The notes beneath the pieces were generated by a model. The model did not search any database. It saw nothing but the letters and a program-made list of their open reading frames with translations, and was not told where the DNA came from. A stretch of DNA of 64,000 bases from Acinetobacter qingfengensis. GTDB taxonomy: Bacteria; Pseudomonadota; Gammaproteobacteria; Pseudomonadales; Moraxellaceae. Location: NCBI RefSeq assembly GCF_008693185.1, contig NZ_VXKN01000007.1, forward strand, positions 90,492 to 154,491, in the 5' to 3' direction. The translations under genes and the position numbers were made by a program. The first letter of the stretch is position 1. Each line of letters starts with the position of its first letter. Of the stretch, positions 53,344-64,000 are shown one piece after another.

Positions 53344-53865
53344 TCACTCATCGTGAGTCAAAATAATCGGTTGCATTAATTTGAATGCCTTGGCTAAATA
53401 TCTTGCCACCATTCCACGTGATAATTGTAATTGTTGAGCAACCTCATATTGGGAATAGTGATAAAGTTGCGTCAAAATAAAAACATCCCTACAACTGTCG
53501 GGCAGTTGCTGAATGGTTTTTAGCAAAATTTGTTCTCGTTGTTGTTTAGCAAATTGTAGTTCCGGGAAGGTTAATCTTCGATAATGAGATATTTCTATTT
53601 CTTGCGGTATTTCACAAAAATCTAGCCATTCGTTTACTGATTTTTCTTTACGATAGCAATCAATAGCAACACGCATACAAACCGTACGTAAAAAAGCCAT
53701 AGGACTTTGAATATCTTCAGGCTGTATGGTTTTTTGTAATACCCGAATACAGGTTTCCTGTACCACTTCCTGAGCAAATTGGCGATCACCAAAACGATAG
53801 CTAATATAGTTGACCAGCTCATCATTATGTATGACCAGAGTATCGATCAAAGAATTATTTGCCAT
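53344..53865 (-). CDS. fecI: FecI-type ECF sigma factor
   Basis: A 173-residue ECF sigma factor. Region 2 (NYISYRFGDRQFAQEVVQETCIRVLQ... SPMAFLRTVCMRVAIDCYRKEK, 19-80) and region 4 (LPDSCRDVFILTQLYHYSQYEVAQQLQLSRGMVARYLAKAF, 120-163) are intact. It directs transcription of the receptor gene. A Fur-box-like sequence lies 20 bases before the start codon, consistent with induction under iron limitation. Confidence 0.93.
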   Translation of the reverse strand: MANNSLIDTLVIHNDELVNYISYRFGDRQFAQEVVQETCIRVLQKTIQPEDIQSPMAFLRTVCMRVAIDCYRKEKSVNEWLDFCEIPQEIEISHYRRLTFPELQFAKQQREQILLKTIQQLPDSCRDVFILTQLYHYSQYEVAQQLQLSRGMVARYLAKAFKLMQPIILTHDE

Positions 53866-53884
53866 ATACAGGATGGATATAGAA

Positions 53885-53903
53885 TGTAATGAGAATTATA
53901 TGC
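53885..53903 (-). promoter_or_regulatory. Possible Fur box upstream of fecI
   Basis: TAATGAGAATTATATGC within this stretch matches the inner 17 bases of the Fur consensus at 12 positions. Position just upstream of an iron-responsive sigma gene supports it. Confidence 0.5.
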
Positions 53904-54099
53904 AATTATGTACAGACTGACAATGCTGTTTTTGGGCATCGAATCGCACAAAATACCGATAAATATATTATAAAATATATAGTAATATAAAATCTACAAG
54001 ATCAGTTAATCATTACTTCGTCTTAAAGATTTTGAAAATTTTAAGTACTTATTTATTTACATTCAATTCATATACATTCCTCCTTATATCAGAATTTAA

Positions 54100-54600
54100 A
54101 CCCTAAAAAATTGTGCCAGATCTTGGTGTACCATATACACTTAACCTAGAGAATTAGATTTATATTTTTTATCAAACAGGTTGGTAATATTTAAACCCAA
54201 ATTTATATATTCATTAATCTGATAACGTGCCCTTAAATCCACCACAGCAAAACTACCTTGTGAACGGGCAACTTGATTAACAGTCGTTGTTATGTCGAAA
54301 AATATCCTGTATCTGTACAGATTATAAGTTCTCTACCAGAACATAACCCTGATTATTATTTTTGAGGCTGTAATAGATTTCAAAATCTGCTCGAACCCCT
54401 GTGCAATACTATATTGTCCTGTTATGTACTCTTTTTTCCTGCAGTTAATCGCCCATCAATACTGAGATCAATCTGATTTTAAGCTGCAAAACGATTAAGT
54501 ACATTATCCAGGCTATCTGCCGGAATCGCATAATTCTGACTTACGGTCGCAGCAACCACTTGTGTACTTAGTTTTGACAATGCCATCACACCACTAAAAT
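54100..54600 (-). pseudogene. Decayed TonB-dependent receptor (STN domain fused to barrel C-terminus by deletion)
   Basis: Translated on the minus strand, 54600-54420 gives a receptor N-terminus (VVAATVSQNYAIPADSLDNVL, then LSIDGRLTAGKK) with in-frame stops. STN sequence follows (SIAQGFEQILK, GYVLVENL). Then it jumps directly to the end of a barrel (FAVVDLRARYQINEYINLG, LNITNLFDKKY, VYGTPRSG). The plug and most of the barrel are missing. It is a remnant of an FpvA/FhuE-type receptor beside the intact iron-signalling locus. Confidence 0.8.
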
Positions 54601-55309
54601 GTTATGCCAATATCAATTGCTGACAAGCTAAAACCTATCTCTACCATACCTTAAAAGACCATATAGCTAAGCATAAATACTGATGAATCCATCCTGAGAG
54701 CTGAAAACATGCTTTCCATACAAAGCTATGTAATTTTTTTGTAAAATCAATGTTAAATCACTTACTGCGTTGATCAAAAAATCAAGCCTTATTTATTCAC
54801 AATTGCTTAACAAATGAATTCTTTACTCAGAAAACCTTTAAAATATCAAACTAATGCAACAATAAAAATTTAAAAATAAAATATTACTTATCATAGCCTT
54901 AAGTTAATTTACAAGATATTTTTAATACTGAATCTCAAAAAACACCCTGTCATTTTGAATTACTTAGTGTGTACCAATTTACTTACAAATTGGATACATT
55001 GTTGCATTGATCTTTACCTAATGCAGGTCGATAGTAGTCTGGAAATTCAAACAAAATCTGAGCTTCATTAGTATTTACATGTGTACTGTGAATAAAGTTT
55101 TGTAAGTCAAATGACCATACTGAGGATATTTAATAGTCTGAAGATATGGAGTATATAAGCGATAACATCATAAATTACTTTCTAAATATTCTGGCTAAAT
55201 GATGGCAACTTTTGCTCTTCTCTTACTATTCAATATCTAATAAATGATCAAAGTTTGTAAAAACAATAGGCAAAAATTTTTACCTATTGTCACATAAAAG
55301 GACAAGATT
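54601..55309. other. Non-coding AT-rich stretch downstream of receptor remnant
   Basis: No intact gene. A possible protein fragment (54983-55129, listed separately) is the only coding-like sequence I see. The right end must carry the promoter of the aspartate/alanine exchanger gene (SD AAAGGACAAG before 55310). Confidence 0.45.
54983..55129 (-). pseudogene. Possible C-terminal gene fragment, unknown family
   Basis: A minus-strand frame of 48 codons ends in TAA and reads like real protein: SFDLQNFIHSTHVNTNEAQ, then LFEFPDYYRPALGKDQCNNV. It opens after a stop codon, and no start or ribosome binding site is in place. I do not recognise the family. It may be the tail of a lost gene. Confidence 0.3.
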
Positions 55310-58625
<3,316 letters not shown>

Positions 58626-58693
58626 TCATAAATATCAACTTTAAATAAGCTCAAAAAAATGCTCAATTATTTTGAATATTGTGCAACAACATC

Positions 58694-58720
58694 GCCTCAA
58701 CAGTCATACTGTTTGAGGCT
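58694..58720 (+). terminator. Terminator after aspD
   Basis: GCCTCAACAG-TCATA-CTGTTTGAGGC stem (one bulge) followed by TTTAATT. Confidence 0.7.
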
Positions 58721-58864
58721 TTAATTCAAATTTACTTTTATAGAGAAAAATAGAAAACTGATTTTCAAATCAACTGATTTGATTCAAATATGTGAGTTAT
58801 ACACTATCCTCTCATAAATTATGTTTTACTCTTTTTATAAAATAGAAATCAGAAGGTAATAATC

Positions 58865-59158
58865 ATGGAAATTCAACATAAAAATACCGCTCAACGAGGT
58901 GAGTTCTTTATTCACAATAATTCAAGACAAAAAATTGCCGAACTTACCTATTTCTGGAATACAACACATCAATTTAGTATTGATCATACTTGGGTCGATC
59001 CATCCCTGCGTGGACAAGGCGTGGCCAAACAATTATTTGATGCTGCTATTGCCTTTGCCCGAAACAGCCATGCAACCATTATTCCGATATGTTCATACGC
59101 TGTCATCATGTTTCAGCGTGATCAACAACTTGGAGATGTGCTGGCTAAAGCAATTTGA
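58865..59158 (+). CDS. Small GNAT-family N-acetyltransferase (YjdJ-like)
   Basis: A 97-residue single-domain acetyltransferase-like protein. The acetyl-CoA-binding motif A is VDPSLRGQGVAKQLFDAAIAFARNSHATIIPICSYA, preceded by a beta-hairpin (GEFFIHNNSRQKIAELTYF). Length and pattern match the short YjdJ/Gtn-type acetyltransferases, whose substrates are unknown. AAGGTAATAATC precedes the ATG. A parS site begins two bases after the stop. Confidence 0.88.
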   Translation: MEIQHKNTAQRGEFFIHNNSRQKIAELTYFWNTTHQFSIDHTWVDPSLRGQGVAKQLFDAAIAFARNSHATIIPICSYAVIMFQRDQQLGDVLAKAI

Positions 59159-59159
59159 C

Positions 59160-59175
59160 CGTTCCACGTGAAACA
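59160..59175. promoter_or_regulatory. parS centromere site 2
   Basis: CGTTCCACGTGAAACA matches TGTTTCACGTGAAACA at 14 of 16 bases. Like site 1 it lies directly behind a stop codon, in a short intergenic gap. Confidence 0.78.
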
Positions 59176-59176
59176 A

Positions 59177-59208
59177 AAATGGGATGGTCCTTTCAACTAT
59201 CCCATTTT
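59177..59208. terminator. Bidirectional terminator between acetyltransferase and mpl
   Basis: AAAATGGGAT and ATCCCATTTT pair perfectly around a 12-base loop between two convergent genes. Confidence 0.85.
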
Positions 59209-59221
59209 CCGTCCTTACATA

Positions 59222-60583
59222 TTATACATTTAGAGCAGCAAGTAATTTTTGATGTAAACCTCCAAAACCACCATTGGACATAATCACCACAGCGTCACCA
59301 GATTTTGCTTCATTTTTTACACGCTGAATAATTTCATCCAGAGATTGACTAACCTGTGCATGATTAGGTGCTGCATACACTACAGATTGCAAATCCCAAT
59401 CCAACCCTTCAGGTTGATACCAGATAACCTCATCTGCAACACATGCAGAATTTGCCAAACTTTCTTTAAGATTACCCATACGCATGGTATTAGAACGTGG
59501 CTCGATAATTGCCCATAAACGGCGTTTACCAAGACGTTTACGTGCTCCATCCAAAGTAGTTGCTATGGCTGTTGGATGATGGGCAAAATCATCATAAACT
59601 TCGATACCACGAATTGTGCCAAGTAATTCCATGCGACGTTTTACACCACCAAAGCAAGATAATGCTTCACATGCTGTATGAATTGCCACACCTATATGTT
59701 CAGCAGCGGCAATCGTTGCCAAAGCATTTGCGACACTATGCTGTCCTGTCATCTGCCATTGTACTTCACCTTGTACAATTCCATTTTTCAAGACTTTAAA
59801 GTGGCTACCATCATCAGCAATCAATTCAGCATAAATCGCTGCCTGATCGTTGCTTGTCAAACTGGTACGTATCACCGGTGTCCAGCACCCCATTTTTAAA
59901 ACTTCATCAATATTGCCTTCGGTAATTGGTGCAATGATACGTCCACTACCTGGAATGGTTCGTACCAGATGGTGGAATTGCTTTTGAATCGCAGCTAAAT
60001 CATCAAAAATATCAGCATGATCAAATTCCAAATTATTTAAAATTGCTGTACGTGGATGATAATGGACAAACTTGGAGCGTTTATCAAAAAATGCAGAATC
60101 ATATTCATCTGCTTCAACAACAAAATATTGACTACCTAAACGAGCACTATAACTAAACCCTAAAGGCACACCACCAATGAGAAATCCCGGATTTAATCCG
60201 GCCTGATCAAGCACCCATGCCAACATGGTCGTTGTGGTCGTTTTTCCATGTGTACCTGCAACTGCTAAAACATGTTTTCCCTGTAAAACATGATCAGCCA
60301 AAAATTGTGGACCAGAAGTATATGCCAGCCCAACATCCAGCATGTATTCTACCGCATCAATTCCTCGTACCATGGCATTCCCTACAATTACCAGATCAGG
60401 ATGAGGTTGTAGATGACTCCGATCATACCCTTGCATCAATTGAATGCCCGCATTTTCAAGCTGTGTAGACATCGGCGGATAAACATTCTGATCACTTCCG
60501 GTAACCGTATAACCCAGCTCTCTTGCCAACAACGCCAATGACCCCATAAAGGTGCCACAAATACCCAGAATATGCAGATGCAT
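59222..60583 (-). CDS. mpl: UDP-MurNAc:L-alanyl-gamma-D-glutamyl-meso-DAP ligase
   Basis: A 453-residue Mur ligase that recycles the murein tripeptide. N-terminal UDP-binding HILGICGTFMGSLALLARELGYTVTGSDQNVYPPMSTQLE; ATP loop LAVAGTHGKTTTTTMLAWVLDQAG; Mur signature VEADEYDSAFFDKRSKFVHYHPRTAILNNLEFDHADIF; C-terminal VYDDFAHHPTAIATTLDGAR and IEPRSNTMRMG. ATG 60583 follows GAGAGAACATCAC; a frame from 60604 adds seven non-family residues. Terminator-separated from the convergent acetyltransferase. Confidence 0.95.
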   Translation of the reverse strand: MHLHILGICGTFMGSLALLARELGYTVTGSDQNVYPPMSTQLENAGIQLMQGYDRSHLQPHPDLVIVGNAMVRGIDAVEYMLDVGLAYTSGPQFLADHVLQGKHVLAVAGTHGKTTTTTMLAWVLDQAGLNPGFLIGGVPLGFSYSARLGSQYFVVEADEYDSAFFDKRSKFVHYHPRTAILNNLEFDHADIFDDLAAIQKQFHHLVRTIPGSGRIIAPITEGNIDEVLKMGCWTPVIRTSLTSNDQAAIYAELIADDGSHFKVLKNGIVQGEVQWQMTGQHSVANALATIAAAEHIGVAIHTACEALSCFGGVKRRMELLGTIRGIEVYDDFAHHPTAIATTLDGARKRLGKRRLWAIIEPRSNTMRMGNLKESLANSACVADEVIWYQPEGLDWDLQSVVYAAPNHAQVSQSLDEIIQRVKNEAKSGDAVVIMSNGGFGGLHQKLLAALNV

Positions 60584-60815
60584 GTGATGTTCTCTCTTAT
60601 TCATAAATCACGTTTTAATGTGAGTTTTTGACCATAAAATTTTCATAGCACGATAGCAAGGCACATCAAGAAAAGATAGCGTCCTTACTAAAATTTCTGT
60701 TGCGATTTTATAGCTGAACACTTAAATCATCAAAATTAGTTTGATTAATCACATCAGATTTTCCCTGATTTAAAAATCAGTTTAGAATAAAAAATATTTA
60801 AAATTGAGCATTGCC

Positions 60816-61157
60816 ATGAGTTTGCCTTTTATTTTTTTAATCATTTCCAACTGTTTTATGACACTGGCATGGTATGGGCATTTGAAATACTTACATGATG
60901 CGCCACTTTGGCAAGCGATTTTATTTAGCTGGATCATCGCATTACTGGAATATTCATTTATGATTCCGGCAACACGTATACTAGATGCACATGGTTGGTC
61001 ACTTGGACAGATGAAAATTACTCAGGAAGCAATGACATTAATTGTTTTTGTGCCTTTCATGTTGCTACTTTTTAAGCAACCTTTGAAATTAGATTATCTA
61101 TGGGCAGGATTCTGTTTACTAGGTTGTGTTTACTTTGTATTTAGAAGTCAAAATTAA
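60816..61157 (+). CDS. DMT-type small membrane protein, DUF486
   Basis: A 113-residue protein with four hydrophobic helices: LPFIFLIISNCFMTLAWYGHLKYL; WQAILFSWIIALLEYSFMIPATRI; TQEAMTLIVFVPFMLLLF; LDYLWAGFCLLGCVYFVFRSQN. These match the DUF486 family, a small relative of drug/metabolite transporters. Function unknown. ATG 60816 is preferred; a TTG four codons upstream is possible. No strong ribosome binding site for either. Confidence 0.82.
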   Translation: MSLPFIFLIISNCFMTLAWYGHLKYLHDAPLWQAILFSWIIALLEYSFMIPATRILDAHGWSLGQMKITQEAMTLIVFVPFMLLLFKQPLKLDYLWAGFCLLGCVYFVFRSQN

Positions 61158-61263
61158 CTTTAAATATTTTAAAAATCTTTACAGGATGATAAAGCGCTTG
61201 CGTATTTAAAGATTATTGCGCATAGTGAATGTTAAATTTTCTGCAATATAGGGGTTAATCACC

Positions 61264-61614
61264 ATGACATATTATCATGTCGTCATTGAGGCACGTGAAA
61301 ATCTAGGTAAACATGATGAATCCCGTGAAATCACTCTATTCGATATCACTGATTTACAGTCCTTGATTCCAGAAGTGATTCGTCCATATTTAAGTAAAGC
61401 ACCGTTAGTCATTGAAGATGAAATCATTCCATTTGAAAATATTGACTTATTTTCTATAAAGCAAACTGTATTACCCATTCAACAATTAATTGAAGAAGAA
61501 CAACGTGAATTACCTTCCAATACCGATATCACCATCACTGCTTTTGAAATTTTCAATGATCGCGAACTAAGCCAGGATGTTACACAAGTTATTATCGATC
61601 TATTAGATCACTAA
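61264..61614 (+). CDS. Hypothetical small acidic protein
   Basis: A 116-residue soluble acidic protein starting MTYYHVVIEARENLGKHDE, with predicted alternating strands and helices and no signal peptide or membrane segment. GGGGTT before the ATG is a weak ribosome binding site. I do not recognise the family. Codon pattern looks native, and the length and charge suggest a real cytoplasmic protein. It stands between a DUF486 gene and a convergent SIMPL gene. Confidence 0.7.
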   Translation: MTYYHVVIEARENLGKHDESREITLFDITDLQSLIPEVIRPYLSKAPLVIEDEIIPFENIDLFSIKQTVLPIQQLIEEEQRELPSNTDITITAFEIFNDRELSQDVTQVIIDLLDH

Positions 61615-61678
61615 AATATAAGCAAACAGCCCATCTGTATCTTATGAACTGTTTCAGTTGATCACTCCAACTTTTTAT

Positions 61679-62383
61679 TTATTGCAACTGGATACTGCCA
61701 TTGGCAATCACACGAAGCGTACTCTCCCCTCCTTCTAGTTGTGGTGTTGTAACATCTGCCGATTTCATACTATAAGCTGCCATTTCAAGCATGGGTCTAG
61801 GTGAATAACCACCACTGATATTTAAATTCAAATTAACCAATTCATAACGAGTTGCACTCCACGGCGCCAGTAAGGATTGCGCTCGTTGTTGAAATGCACG
61901 CGAAGCTTCTACATATAATTCTGTTTCAACTTTTTGTTTTTGTACATCAGAAACATTAAAACTAATTCCTTGTAATTTCATACTAGATTGTAACTTTGCA
62001 ATTAAATCGCCCATTTGTTTAAAATCTTGCCCAGTCAACACAATCTGACTTCGACCTCGCCATCCTGTAAGTACTTGTTTATCATTATAGATAGGGTATG
62101 TATTTTGATTACCTGAACGAACTTTAATCTGAGGATAAGCTTTCGCAAGCTGTAATGCATGGTTAGTTGTAAGATTTAATTTATTTGCCAGAGCCGCAGT
62201 ATCTTTTTCACTTAGCTCTGAATAGAGAATAGCTTGCATTTCATCATTTTCTACCTGACGGATTGCTTCAGCCTGTAAATTAATAATACGATGATTATTT
62301 TCTGCAAAAACTTGCGAAACAGGTATAAAACTTCCTATTCCTGCGATCAGCATCACAGCCATCTTATGATTTAACGATATCAT
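61679..62383 (-). CDS. SIMPL-domain (DUF541) periplasmic protein
   Basis: A 234-residue exported protein. The signal peptide is LNHKMAVMLIAGIGSFIPVSQVFA. The SIMPL/DUF541 domain (about 28-232) contains INLQAEAIRQVENDEMQAILYSE, WRGRSQIVLTGQDFKQMGDLIAKLQ and ISFNVSDVQKQKVETELYVEASRAFQQRAQSL. Family members (e.g. YggE, BP26) form periplasmic rings and are linked to oxidative stress. Single gene, convergent with the 116-residue protein. Confidence 0.88.
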   Translation of the reverse strand: MISLNHKMAVMLIAGIGSFIPVSQVFAENNHRIINLQAEAIRQVENDEMQAILYSELSEKDTAALANKLNLTTNHALQLAKAYPQIKVRSGNQNTYPIYNDKQVLTGWRGRSQIVLTGQDFKQMGDLIAKLQSSMKLQGISFNVSDVQKQKVETELYVEASRAFQQRAQSLLAPWSATRYELVNLNLNISGGYSPRPMLEMAAYSMKSADVTTPQLEGGESTLRVIANGSIQLQ

Positions 62384-62518
62384 GATTGTACGATTCCCAT
62401 TAAAATGAAAGGCATTTCCTAATTATTTAAATTATAGTTTTAATTTCTTTCATACTATGTAGCAACTTGGTGTACTGTATATTTCATCATTGAAATGTAA
62501 ATCTAACAATAAAAAAAA

Positions 62519-62546
62519 GCCTAGATTTCTTGGGGGGAATCTAGGC
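62519..62546 (-). terminator. Rho-independent terminator of the MFS gene
   Basis: GCCTAGATT-N10-AATCTAGGC stem, followed on the minus strand by eight Ts. It lies 95 bases beyond the stop of the minus-strand MFS gene. Confidence 0.9.
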
Positions 62547-62640
62547 CAGAAAAACGAGGATAATTTAATATCCTCAAGGGTTGTTTAACTCTATGTTGGT
62601 TAATATAAACTAATGATATGGATTAATTATGAAGACAATG

Positions 62641-63831
62641 TTATTGATCTTTTAGTTTTAGAACAAAGTATAGTCCCAACAAGAGAACTATTGAAATCGC
62701 AACTGTCAGACCAAACCAGCCATAATCTTCCCATACCAGCCCACCACCACTTCCTAACACACTTGAACCTAAATAATAACAAAATAAATATAATGAAGCT
62801 GCTACAGCACGCTGTTGTGCAACAGTTTTAGAAATCCAACTGCTTACCGTTGAGTGTGCTGCAAAAAATGCCAGCGTAAAACCCACTAATGCCACATACA
62901 AAATGAAAAAGTTTTGAACACTGGCCATCCACCACAAACATAACAACATTAAAAATAACATGGCTAATAATACACGTTTAGATCCATATTTTTCACCCCA
63001 GATTGCAGCACGAGGTGAGCTATAAATTCCTGCCAAATAAGCACTAGCCAACAATCCCAAAGTGCTCTGACTTACAGAAAATGGGGATTGCAAAAGATAA
63101 TAATTCAAATAGTTATATACCGTGACAAAACAGCCCATCAGAATAAAACCTTGTAAAAATAAAATTCTTAATTGAGCTTTCTTTAAATGTAACTTAAAAC
63201 CTTTTAATAATTGTGTCAAAGCAAAAGGGGTATGCGTAAAATTTTTAGAATTTGGTAGTAAAAAAAGAAAACAGATGGATAAAACTAAATTTAATATTCC
63301 TAAAAATAAAATTACGAAATGCCAATTAAAGTATTCCAGCATAACACCTGAAATCAGCCGACCACTCATCCCTCCAATAGCAGTTCCAGAAATATACAAA
63401 CCCATTGTAAAACCAATATCTAATGGTCTTACTTCTTCGGCAACATAAGTCATTGCTACAGCAGCTACACCACTTACGGCTAAACCTATTGCAATACGAC
63501 TAAGCAGAAAAAAATGCCAAAAATGAATAAAACTGCTAAAAATTGTAAAAAACGATGCACTTAATAATGAAATTACCATTACGGGCTTTCTTCCCAGTGC
63601 ATCAGAGACAAAACCAGTAATTAACAATCCAAATGCCAATGCAATCGTAGAGAATGAAAGAGAAAAACTCGTTTGTGTTGCACTCTTAGCAAAAAATTGT
63701 GCCAACTCCGGCATCATGGGTTGCACACAATACAGTAAAGAAAAAGAATTAAAGCCAGCAATAAATAATGCAAATAGCACAGCATAATAGGCTTTCGTAC
63801 CACGACTTAACTGTGACGCAGAAATATCCAT
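62641..63831 (-). CDS. MFS transporter (YnfM-like)
   Basis: A 396-residue major facilitator with twelve helices. Motif A between helices 2 and 3 is GFVSDALGRKPVMVISLLSASFFT. Other typical segments are LLYCVQPMMPELAQFFAKSATQTSFSLSFSTIALAFGLLITG and ISGTAIGGMSGRLISGVMLEYFNWHFVILFL. ATG 63831 follows GGAG; the frame extends four codons upstream to a TTG. Similar to E. coli YnfM, an efflux protein of uncertain cargo. It lies next to the rRNA operon end. Confidence 0.9.
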   Translation of the reverse strand: MDISASQLSRGTKAYYAVLFALFIAGFNSFSLLYCVQPMMPELAQFFAKSATQTSFSLSFSTIALAFGLLITGFVSDALGRKPVMVISLLSASFFTIFSSFIHFWHFFLLSRIAIGLAVSGVAAVAMTYVAEEVRPLDIGFTMGLYISGTAIGGMSGRLISGVMLEYFNWHFVILFLGILNLVLSICFLFLLPNSKNFTHTPFALTQLLKGFKLHLKKAQLRILFLQGFILMGCFVTVYNYLNYYLLQSPFSVSQSTLGLLASAYLAGIYSSPRAAIWGEKYGSKRVLLAMLFLMLLCLWWMASVQNFFILYVALVGFTLAFFAAHSTVSSWISKTVAQQRAVAASLYLFCYYLGSSVLGSGGGLVWEDYGWFGLTVAISIVLLLGLYFVLKLKDQ

Positions 63832-63939
63832 CAAATACTCCAAATTTGTTCACAGTATACGTTAAATAAACACTTATCTGGAATCATATGCAAGGCTGAG
63901 GGAGTATTTAAAATATGGATTTTATTTGGATAAAAGAAG

Positions 63940-63968
63940 AACCCCCGGCAGGATGACTACCGGGGGTT
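63940..63968 (-). terminator. rRNA operon terminator
   Basis: AACCCCCGG-N11-CCGGGGGTT stem with a T-rich tail on the minus strand (CTTCTTTTATC), directly behind the 5S rRNA gene. Confidence 0.9.
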
Positions 63969-63977
63969 AGAATAATG

Positions 63978-64000
63978 AGCTGGCGATGACTTACTCTCAC
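63978..64000 (-). rRNA. 5S rRNA, 3' end only
   Basis: The reverse complement of the last 23 bases, GTGAGAGTAAGTCATCGCCAGC plus one base, is the 3' end of a gammaproteobacterial 5S rRNA. The rest of the rrn operon lies outside the window, reading inwards on the minus strand. Confidence 0.92.

Overview
The window looks like chromosome of an Acinetobacter-type gammaproteobacterium. The base composition is AT-rich, the EmrE-type pump at 21983 resembles AbeS closely as I recall that sequence, and the gene repertoire (SfnB-type enzymes, TauE/SafE, many LysR regulators, Mpl) fits. It opens inside a tRNA-Ala(GGC) gene and closes inside a 5S rRNA gene on the minus strand. Two near-perfect parS sites (47796 and 59160) suggest the right half lies in the origin-proximal part of the chromosome. 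I see no insertion sequence, prophage or CRISPR array.

The most striking part is 5112-19857, a guanidine locus. Plus strand: an ABC permease and ATPase, then a 2-oxoglutarate/Fe(II) oxygenase preceded by a guanidine-II (mini-ykkC) riboswitch, then a cytoplasmic beta-propeller protein. Minus strand, first unit (13681 to 9167): a 40-residue small ORF, a NikR-family regulator that has lost three nickel ligands, allophanate hydrolase and two paralogous lipoprotein binding proteins. Minus strand, second unit (19775 to 14587): a guanidine-I (ykkC) riboswitch, two carboxyguanidine-deiminase-type proteins and a biotin-dependent guanidine/urea carboxylase. Three copies of one dyad (GTATTA-N16-TAATAC, the spacing of NikR operators) sit upstream of the three transcription units, so one local repressor probably controls the whole locus. 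Together the genes would import a guanidino compound, possibly release guanidine from it by hydroxylation, and convert guanidine to ammonia and CO2 through carboxyguanidine and allophanate.

Other regions. 429-3734: NCS1 permease, NTF2-like protein and aldehyde dehydrogenase. 3812-4881: small membrane protein with a Fur-like box, and a VIT-family metal transporter. 20095-22312: RcnB-like protein, globin-coupled diguanylate cyclase, AbeS-like pump. 22315-28041: LysR regulator, Rieske oxygenase, reductase, second Rieske oxygenase and purine-type NCS2 permease. 28074-32345: TauE/SafE exporter, LysR regulator, bioB, alcohol dehydrogenase. 32423-38748: copper amine oxidase, CtaG-like membrane protein, ammonium channel, glutamine amidotransferase and AraC regulator, an amine-nitrogen module. 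38866-46181: MetNI-type transporter with two binding proteins, a flavin monooxygenase and two SfnB-type oxidoreductases for organosulfur use. 46531-49747: MltB-type transglycosylase, riboflavin synthase, TerC-family protein with a Mn2+ (yybP-ykoY) riboswitch. 49837-53865: FecIRA-type iron signalling locus, followed by a decayed TonB-receptor pseudogene. 55310-58625: aspartate/alanine exchanger with aspartate 4-decarboxylase. 58865-63831: acetyltransferase, Mpl, small membrane and unknown proteins, SIMPL protein and an MFS transporter.

Nitrogen scavenging is the recurring theme (guanidine, purine-like compounds, amines, ammonium), with sulfur and iron acquisition beside it.
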